Assembly (NCBI GenBank): GCA_040757115.1
Contig: JBFLYA010000015.1
Span: forward strand, 4,463 to 32,333
From: a bacterium
Lineage (GTDB): Bacteria; UBA9089; CG2-30-40-21; SBAY01
DNA: 27,871 nucleotides
Direction: 5' to 3'
This document shows, in pieces, positions 22,301-27,871 of this stretch (position 1 is its first letter; each line of letters opens with the position of its first letter). The notes under the pieces were generated by a model, which was not told the origin of the DNA, made no database searches, and saw only the letters and a list, made by a program, of their open reading frames with translations. The position numbers and the translations under genes were made by a program.

Positions 22301-25300
22301 CTTATCATATCTATATTCTACCCAATTACCTGCCTTTTTCTGTTCGGCATCTCGACTAAACCTTAAATTGCCATTTAAGTCATATTGATACTCCCTCCTT
22401 CCACTGTCTAAATGGTCCACAGCAAGTAATCTATTCAATGTGTCATAAGTATATTTAGTCTCATGGCCATCTTTGTCTTGAATTATAGTCAGGTTGTCTA
22501 ATATATCATAGGTATAATTAGTAGTAAGATTATAAGTCTCTCCTTCGTCCGGAGAGTCTTCCTCTACTTTAACTAACCTACCTAATTTATCAAATGTAGT
22601 TCTCTTATAATGACCATTTTCATCTTTAGTGGTTACCAGATGGAATCCAGCATTATCATTCCTATGGGTAATAGTCACCACGCCAGTGGGCTCTGGATAG
22701 ATAATCTTGTAAGTTCTAAATAATGAATCATAGTGATATTCCGTATAGGTATTTGGTCCTTCTGATTCAATGTAAGGAGAATATTCCTTTTTTATCTTTC
22801 CAATCTCGTTATATTCAACCTTACTACATACACTTTCCCCTGAAGAGGTATAATTTATTGTAACATCAAGTAGTTCCTCACTTGCTGTGGAAACACATCC
22901 TTCCAGATATACCTTCCAGCGCAAGTATCTTTTAACTGGTGAATTAATAATTCCTACAAATTTACCATTTTGCCAGTGTCCCGTTACTTCCTGAGCTTTT
23001 GATTCCTCCCAGGTAAACTCACTCGTATCACTACTTTGGGTTTTAATTTTAATCGATATCATAGGCAGTCCGTGAAAATCTACATTTGCAGAAAAAGTCC
23101 CATAATTATGCAATGTAGAACCAAAATCAATCAATGGAGAAAGAAGTGAACCTAAAGAGACATAGATTAAACCACTAAGATTGAAAGAAAAAGAGGGATT
23201 TGAAGGGCCATGCCAGCCATCCCCATCCATATCTTCAAAAGCAAATGTCCTAAGAATTATCTTATTTGAATCTAGACTAACTAACCCACAATAATTTGAA
23301 TCTTGACTTGACCACCATGGATTAGATGCACCAACGCCATTAGAAGAATAACTTTTAATCTGGGGAGAAGATATAAAAGAGGGAAAGAAAACATATTCCA
23401 TTGTATATTCATGCACATCTTGATTAGTCCACAGTCTCCCATCAAAAAACTGTTTATTTCGATGGCCACATACGCGTTCACTTGTTTTTCTAAGCCCACT
23501 CTGGGCTATTTCTTTGGTAACAATACTTCTTTTAACAGTTCCTGAATTGGTTATATCAATTCCTTCACCTGCACATCCCTTCCATTCTGTTTTATTGTTC
23601 CATGTCTTTGTGTGAGATATAATTGTATTTGTATCATTTGTTTTTGTTTTAGTTTTTATCAATTGCCCCAGTCCATTATAATATTTAGTGGTTTCTTTTT
23701 TTATTTCATTATTTATCTTTTCAGAGATGATAATCCTATTCAAATCATCATCAGAGGAAAAGTTTCCATAATGATAACTATATTGAATAGTTGGAGAATC
23801 AAGGGTATCTTCTGGCTTTATTATTTTCTCTAATCTACCAAAGATATTATATCTATAAATAGTCGAATTCCCATTAGCATCTGTTAAAGTATCTATATCT
23901 CCATTCTCATTATAATATGTATCTACATAATGTCCTAAGGCATTTTTAATACTGGTACAATAGGCATGTTTTAATTCACTGGCACTATTACTTCTTGGAT
24001 TATCATTATCACCAAAATAGTAATAGGTAGAATTGCCATTAGCATCCGTTTTTTGTAAAAGATTACCATAGGCGTCATAGTCAACATAAGTAGTAGTACA
24101 TGTATTCTCTCCAGCATCATATTCTTTATCTCCATCTTTATCTAACCACCTATATTCTGACACTGGATATATCTGAATTCCTTCAGTATCATCAAAATCT
24201 TTATATAAAGTAATCCTTCTATTTGCTAATGTATAATTGTTAAGTTTTTGGTCTTGGATTGTTACTGTCCCTACTTGATTTATCATATGTTTATTTTTCA
24301 TATCATCATAATATTGAAATGCATAGGTGTTTTGTGTTACTCTATTTCCATCATTTCCATGTTCGGTCATAGTTCCCACTAAACCATTTATTGGATTATA
24401 GAGATAATTTATCTCTTGATATGTGCTTACGGTTCCAATTGTAACATTTCCAGATGCAGACCAAGTAAAAACTACACCTTCTGGAGGGTTTGGATACCAC
24501 TCTTGAATCCAATCTCCAGCAATATCGTATATATCCTTTAACACATAACATTTTGCTTTAAAACCATCTGTTCTATTTTCTATAACCTGCATTCCTCCCC
24601 AATAATTATTTGCACTAACAGATAGTTGTGGTGGTTCGTTAAAGGTTATACCATAGGAGACATCTACTATTGCCCAAACATTGTAGATAGCTAACTCAAC
24701 CCACCAGATACTTACCTTTTTATTAGAGCGTTCTTCTTGAGCCCCTCTACTTCCGTTCTTACTTCCCGAAAGATATCTTGTTTCAATACTCTCTACCCCA
24801 TTATATGCAGTTTTATAGGTATTTAATTTTGCCCAACCACTGGTTAATTTTTCCTTTCCACCACTCCATGTAGCCTGGTCTTCAAAGGTATATTTATTTT
24901 CAACTATTTTAATCGCTTTATCTTCCTGGGTGTAATAAGTTATCTTTGTTAATAATCCCCGTCTATAATCCATATCATATTGCCATTCATCGCCTTCATT
25001 AGGATGGGTATAGGCATTTGTAAATTCATGAACACTATATCCAGAAGGTCTGGCTGTAGAATTATTAGAGTCATAGCCTGGAATGACAGTAACCTTACAG
25101 TAACCTACATAACTGTCAGCTTCATGACTACCAATATAAATTCTGTCATTAAGTGACTCACAAGGAGGAGGTTCTATAGGTGTAGCACCACTACTTTCTC
25201 CATAATTATTGGCATCTCCATCCCCTTCCTCTAAATCATAACCCTTTACATTATATAGATATCTAACAATTTGTTTGTTTCCAAGACCATCTGAGATGGT

Positions 25301-27097
25301 TATCGTTTTTACCCTTATTCCACCCCCATATTGAGTTCTATAATCATTATCTATAACTCCCCATAATCCCTCATTTCTACCAGTTCCTGCCGCTTTATTT
25401 CCTACATGGGCGTATCTATCTGACTCATACTCCCATTCAATTGTTCCACCAGTAGGATAAATTACCTTTGTTAAAGACCATGCCTGAGGAATAATATTTT
25501 CCAGTCTACAACTGGAATTATGATTATCTATTGAACCATTGGAATAATAATAACCCCAGCGATCCCATTTATACTTATCCCAGGTTGGATTTTGGGAATA
25601 ATATTCAAATCTTGTTGGAGGTAAAGCATTACCTCCATTTTTGCCTCCTCTACCATATTCTGTAATTTTTGATAAGGTTAACTTGCCTACAGGGGATTCA
25701 GGAGCACCAGAACATAACGGATTGGAATTATTATATTCGCAATAAATACTCTTAATAATCTCAGAAGAATTATTTTTATTATATAATTGTATTTCTGCTA
25801 ACTTCATAGGAGGGTGGTTACTTCCATTAGAAGTTGCTACAAAAGATGCTTTATGTGTAGGTGTTTCTATTGAAGTCAGATGAGCTAATTCTCTTTTGCC
25901 CCATGAGGAAAAATATGTTTTAAACCCTTTATCATTTCTACCTTCATATTCCCCTCCATCAGAGGGATTATGAAAATTATACTCACCATCAACTTGATAA
26001 TTAAACTTAACCCAGTTACCTTTATCATCCCCACCATTATCAGGAATTAAATCTCCATTACCATCAATATAATCTGGAGAAAGAATAGCTGTTAATAGCC
26101 ATTTATATGGGTATGGGTCAAGGAATTCTGTTTTAAGCCTTCCTTTTGTATCTATATCATCTATAATTCCAGGTACTTTCCCCTCAAATCTTGTCTGCCA
26201 CCCTCCAGATTTTACTAAGAGTGGTTGAGCATAAACATATTTGGTACCATCTTTTTCGGTAATAACAAATTTTTTTATCCCGTTAGAAATAGATGCAGAC
26301 AATTCATACTCTATCCTTACAGCATCATCCACTTCAGAATTAGAAGATGTTTGTCCACATGTACGTTGTAGATGGAACTTTCTACTATTAGGACTTCCAC
26401 TTAATACCAATTTATTGCTCTTACCTATTCCTGAAAGATAATATAAATCAGGTGTTGCTCCATCTCGAGGGTCTTCATCCTCTAAATTATGATGGTTGGT
26501 ATATAAAAATCCACCATCTGAAAACTTTTGATCACGAATATCTATATCTGTTTCTCCTACACTCACACTTCGACCAGAAACATAAGGTTTTATTTCAGTC
26601 CCATCATTATTACCCCAACTTACACTAAAACCCATTCCTCCACTAATAAAAAATTGGAAAATTCCCTCGATTATTTGTTCATACCACTTCCTGGGACCAA
26701 CTTCTATTTGTCTAAAGAAGTGTACATTTTCTTTCCCTTTCCAGTAATCATCAGGCCAACTTACTACCTCTCTTGTAATAACTCCTGGACATAAATCAAA
26801 TCCTAATCCTACCCACGATGCCATTTGATTGACTCTAATTCCTGCCTTGTAAGTTAGTTCAACAGGATAATCTAATTCTCCTCGACCAGGTACTGTAAAT
26901 AGTGGAATCTTCAGGTTCATATCGCCAGTATAAAGATCAACTGTAGATTCATCCAGACTAATACCCTTTGGAGTAAAATTATAGATTTCTGGTTCACTGC
27001 CAAAAACTACCTGAGTTCCTACTACCCATGTTGAGACACAAATAAAGCAGGCAATTAATTTTAGCCTGCTTAAAAAACTTAAAACCCATTTTAACAT
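19304..27097 (-). CDS. Secreted RHS/YD-repeat polymorphic toxin with C-terminal REase-fold nuclease domain
   Basis: The protein has 2597 residues from the ATG at 27097. It has a Sec signal peptide (MLKWVLSFLSRLKLIACFI...VVFG), then an N-terminal domain with DLYTGDMNLKIPLFTVPGRG common in secreted RHS proteins. Tyr-Asp repeats (DAYGNLLQKTDANGNS, DILDNLTIIQDKDGHET, DEIGNRTWSRV) run over about 1000-1945. Two tandem beta-sandwich units lie at about 1953-2280 and the RHS core-associated domain at about 2313-2433 (YYYHNDYLGSPRVITN, GLYYYGARYYNSELGRFIISDP, ending NPLKYVDPDG). A hydrophobic Gly/Ala segment follows, and the tip (about 2510-2597) has VDFID, YELKPN and QLQNYL, the D...ExK pattern of restriction-endonuclease-fold toxins (Tox-REase class). 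The RHS shell would encapsulate the nuclease. The frame extends to an ATG at 27181, but SGGWEL there is simply the translated ribosome-binding site of 27097. Confidence 0.92.
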   Translation of the reverse strand: MLKWVLSFLSRLKLIACFICVSTWVVGTQVVFGSEPEIYNFTPKGISLDESTVDLYTGDMNLKIPLFTVPGRGELDYPVELTYKAGIRVNQMASWVGLGFDLCPGVITREVVSWPDDYWKGKENVHFFRQIEVGPRKWYEQIIEGIFQFFISGGMGFSVSWGNNDGTEIKPYVSGRSVSVGETDIDIRDQKFSDGGFLYTNHHNLEDEDPRDGATPDLYYLSGIGKSNKLVLSGSPNSRKFHLQRTCGQTSSNSEVDDAVRIEYELSASISNGIKKFVITEKDGTKYVYAQPLLVKSGGWQTRFEGKVPGIIDDIDTKGRLKTEFLDPYPYKWLLTAILSPDYIDGNGDLIPDNGGDDKGNWVKFNYQVDGEYNFHNPSDGGEYEGRNDKGFKTYFSSWGKRELAHLTSIETPTHKASFVATSNGSNHPPMKLAEIQLYNKNNSSEIIKSIYCEYNNSNPLCSGAPESPVGKLTLSKITEYGRGGKNGGNALPPTRFEYYSQNPTWDKYKWDRWGYYYSNGSIDNHNSSCRLENIIPQAWSLTKVIYPTGGTIEWEYESDRYAHVGNKAAGTGRNEGLWGVIDNDYRTQYGGGIRVKTITISDGLGNKQIVRYLYNVKGYDLEEGDGDANNYGESSGATPIEPPPCESLNDRIYIGSHEADSYVGYCKVTVIPGYDSNNSTARPSGYSVHEFTNAYTHPNEGDEWQYDMDYRRGLLTKITYYTQEDKAIKIVENKYTFEDQATWSGGKEKLTSGWAKLNTYKTAYNGVESIETRYLSGSKNGSRGAQEERSNKKVSIWWVELAIYNVWAIVDVSYGITFNEPPQLSVSANNYWGGMQVIENRTDGFKAKCYVLKDIYDIAGDWIQEWYPNPPEGVVFTWSASGNVTIGTVSTYQEINYLYNPINGLVGTMTEHGNDGNRVTQNTYAFQYYDDMKNKHMINQVGTVTIQDQKLNNYTLANRRITLYKDFDDTEGIQIYPVSEYRWLDKDGDKEYDAGENTCTTTYVDYDAYGNLLQKTDANGNSTYYYFGDNDNPRSNSASELKHAYCTSIKNALGHYVDTYYNENGDIDTLTDANGNSTIYRYNIFGRLEKIIKPEDTLDSPTIQYSYHYGNFSSDDDLNRIIISEKINNEIKKETTKYYNGLGQLIKTKTKTNDTNTIISHTKTWNNKTEWKGCAGEGIDITNSGTVKRSIVTKEIAQSGLRKTSERVCGHRNKQFFDGRLWTNQDVHEYTMEYVFFPSFISSPQIKSYSSNGVGASNPWWSSQDSNYCGLVSLDSNKIILRTFAFEDMDGDGWHGPSNPSFSFNLSGLIYVSLGSLLSPLIDFGSTLHNYGTFSANVDFHGLPMISIKIKTQSSDTSEFTWEESKAQEVTGHWQNGKFVGIINSPVKRYLRWKVYLEGCVSTASEELLDVTINYTSSGESVCSKVEYNEIGKIKKEYSPYIESEGPNTYTEYHYDSLFRTYKIIYPEPTGVVTITHRNDNAGFHLVTTKDENGHYKRTTFDKLGRLVKVEEDSPDEGETYNLTTNYTYDILDNLTIIQDKDGHETKYTYDTLNRLLAVDHLDSGRREYQYDLNGNLRFSRDAEQKKAGNWVEYRYDKLDRVIAKGILNYTGSDPINDPKVNNPQSSEDFIQKVSYTYDQGINGTGNRTNMIDDVGVTNYSYDRCNRLIQQRRKINGVGQTYTTTYHYNSAGNIDWIITPSNKKIIYSYNIFNRVDFIEVEGLNKIVEKYLYEPNGDISSITYNNQFITNYDYYPRGWMKKVTVVKTSPIFHRYYKYEPAGNLKEEYNELVQTNTPFVVYDYDSIDRLISIDYNPTSNLKIEYDYDEIGNRTWSRVQDSSGTSIRNYTYYASHPNRLISDNLYNYTYYDNGNLKSKSYNGITFTYLYDYENRLVEVNQDGKWLEGYVYDGDGKRVKKFTNDGTITLVALYHYNAGGEIIYEENFSTKTVQSVVLFKDNFETLPEPNVWTTTGLWHRAQGKGYNSNYSFAYNNGSNYNTGGRNSGILTSPTIDLTKVTTAKLRFWTRWQHESYSYGDYDNIKVEVWDGKSWNRIFYNDCNEGQASTNWHEELLDISAYAGKLIKVRFCFDTVDGWYNDYEGWYIDNVRVEPSSFNADFEKEEAPQDNLWLYDGLWNRSKTKNYSSQYCFAYNNGTNYDTGRNRNFGALTSPFIDLTTVNNATLKFKTRWQHESYSYGDYDNMRVEIYDGISWHRIFYNDCNEGPCYKDWHEESFDISPYTINNIKLKFSFDTVDGWYNDYEGWYIDDIEIITISEDFQQLKTIDITSLTPIDNIFYIHANEQVIARVEHPLPSTKYQTYYYHNDYLGSPRVITNSLDDNYTTQDYYPFGGKASPGSAYKIGFTGKRFDEKTGLYYYGARYYNSELGRFIISDPAIERVPSQRILREPQRLNPYAYGINNPLKYVDPDGEAAETVWDVTSLGVGVVEFAMAPSWIGAGAIIVDLGATFIPGVPGGAGVALKTARAGEKAAEKIGAALKAVKSGERGIANPKVAEAIAKGRAIHKLFKADEVLEGIRIKEFRLPSGKKVDFIDLEKKIIYELKPNNPSAIKLGEKQLQNYLKEVESLYGSGWKTILETY
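20260..21240. repeat. Internal duplication of a 161-residue beta-sandwich unit in the RHS gene
   Basis: Two in-frame copies are offset by 483 bases: for example, CCTTCATAATCGTTATACCA occurs at 20313 and again, unchanged, at 20796. Both protein copies contain FAYNNGxNYxTG, RWQHESYSYGDYDN, RIFYNDCNEG and FDTVDGWYNDYEGWYID. The pattern resembles MAM-like or immune-inhibitor-A-like sandwich modules. The duplication looks recent because the DNA is still similar. Confidence 0.9.
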
Positions 27098-27106
27098 CAA
27101 TTCCCA

Positions 27107-27112
27107 CCCTCC
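27107..27112 (-). promoter_or_regulatory. Ribosome-binding site of the RHS gene
   Basis: GGAGGG on the minus strand lies 9 bases before the ATG at 27097. It is the strongest candidate among three possible starts (27181, 27130, 27097) and places the signal peptide at the very N-terminus. Confidence 0.6.
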
Positions 27113-27229
27113 ACTTAAAACTCCTTTCATTCCGTAACCTCTCTCTCTCTTATACTTACAACTCTTATTTTGTTTTAACATTTTTTAATACCCCCTTTTT
27201 CAAAAATAATAAAATAAAAAAGGTAATAT

Positions 27230-27451
27230 CTGTGATTCAGACACTGGACATCAGACACAAGACTATAGACTCTATTTATGCAGGAAATTAGTGACATCTA
27301 GGAACTCATCCTCAAAACTTCACTCCCTGAATTTTTTCTAAGCCATACCTACAGAAGTATAGGCAGGTCTCCCACGCCTTCATTCTTCTGCAATTTCTGC
27401 CCGCTTTAGTCTGAAGTCTGATGTCTATAGTCTACTGTCTGAATCACACAG
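27230..27451. repeat. 222-bp inverted repeat pair upstream of the RHS gene
   Basis: The left arm at 27230-27273 starts CTGTGATTCAGACA and the right arm at 27406-27451 ends TGTCTGAATCACACAG. Both arms consist of GACATCAGAC/AGACTATAGAC-type short units. The middle (about 27275-27405) has a small internal hairpin (CCTACAGAAGTATAGG) and no readable gene. The whole could be a non-autonomous mobile element. Confidence 0.75.
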
Positions 27452-27528
27452 AAATGTGTTATTTAAGTTTATAAAATTATATATAACACACAAATAGAGT
27501 TTTGTCAAGTGTTTTTTTGAGGGTGCAG

Positions 27529-27660
27529 AAATTCTCGGTGAAAAATTAGATAGAGGCTCATTATCCCTTATTTTTCTCTCAAAATGTTTACGAAAAATAT
27601 TTTTTTCTATCTCTCCTAAACATAGATGAATTCAGTCTCTAAAAATTCACCGAGAATTGC
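27529..27660. repeat. 132-bp inverted repeat with AATTCTCGGTGAA ends
   Basis: AATTCTCGGTGAA near 27530 is repeated in reverse complement (TTCACCGAGAATT) near 27658, and the pairing continues inward with mismatches (TTAGATAGAGGCT against AGTCTCTAAAAA). No ORF lies inside. To its right (27661-27871) I see only a TATAAT-like sequence near 27736 and purine-rich DNA with no supportable gene. Confidence 0.7.
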
Positions 27661-27871
27661 TGGTATAATACTTTTATATTTCAAAGATATTAAAAAAGAT
27701 TTATAAAAAGTCATCCAGACTACCTGATATATGATATAATCCTGAAATCGGCAAGTAGCTGAGTAAAAAGGGGAGAGGGGGGTGAAAAAGAAGGTTATTT
27801 TGACAAATTTGGAAGGGAATTAAGGAGAAGATGAAGGGAATTAGATAACGGATAGAAAAGAGATGGGATTA

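Noticed and set aside
27781-27822. A possible GTG start after a purine-rich stretch near the right edge
   Set aside because: The frame closes after 13 codons and the next ATG gives only a few codons; there is no evidence for a gene.

Overview
This is an AT-rich window from a bacterium with an outer membrane. It holds a complete-looking type II secretion (T2SS) gene cluster including a secretin, a predicted outer-membrane barrel and a predicted lipoprotein. I cannot name the species. The T2SS architecture (a PilM/PilN-like GspL, a short GspC at the distal end) and the many intergenic repeat families fit an uncultured candidate-phylum lineage better than a proteobacterium, but that is inference. 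No rRNA or tRNA gene was recognised. Almost every intact gene lies on the minus strand.

Layout, left to right. Positions 1-762 are the trailer end of a CRISPR array (12 repeat units, the last two degenerate) whose final truncated repeat runs straight into the C-terminal remnant of a penicillin-binding protein 1C gene. Positions 990-1342 are a cassette with inverted ends that holds the tail of a four-helix-bundle protein. Positions 1351-4979 are a phosphotransferase operon transcribed leftward: mannose-family IIC, IID, HPr, enzyme I, with no IIA or IIB. A second cassette with nearly the same ends and an 8-bp flanking duplication (5044-5297) carries a GxxExxY-protein remnant. Positions 5342-15512 are the T2SS cluster, transcribed in the order D, E, F, G, H, I, J, K, L, M, C. 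Positions 15513-16149 are a mosaic of repeated modules and palindromes in front of gspD. Positions 16150-18295 encode a predicted beta-barrel and a predicted lipoprotein. Positions 18296-18850 contain an attC-like palindrome and a hairpin repeat. Positions 18851-27097 are a very large secreted RHS/YD-repeat protein ending in a restriction-endonuclease-fold toxin domain, followed directly by its probable DUF4304-type immunity gene. Positions 27098-27871 hold two more long palindromes and no convincing gene.

How the parts fit: the T2SS genes would build a secretion machine (secretin D, ATPase E, platform F/L/M/C, pseudopilins G-K). The RHS protein has a Sec-type signal peptide and so is a possible client of that machine, which is inference from proximity. 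The PTS proteins form the general phosphorelay (EI and HPr) plus a sugar permease.

The strongest unexplained signal is repetitive DNA. Several families of short tandem units (period 7 to 9) appear as inverted pairs between genes, and one period-7 family has also entered the coding sequence of gspL, gspF and gspE in frame. Two of the palindromic units share one terminal inverted repeat, which points to a family of small mobile cassettes carrying minor ORFs.
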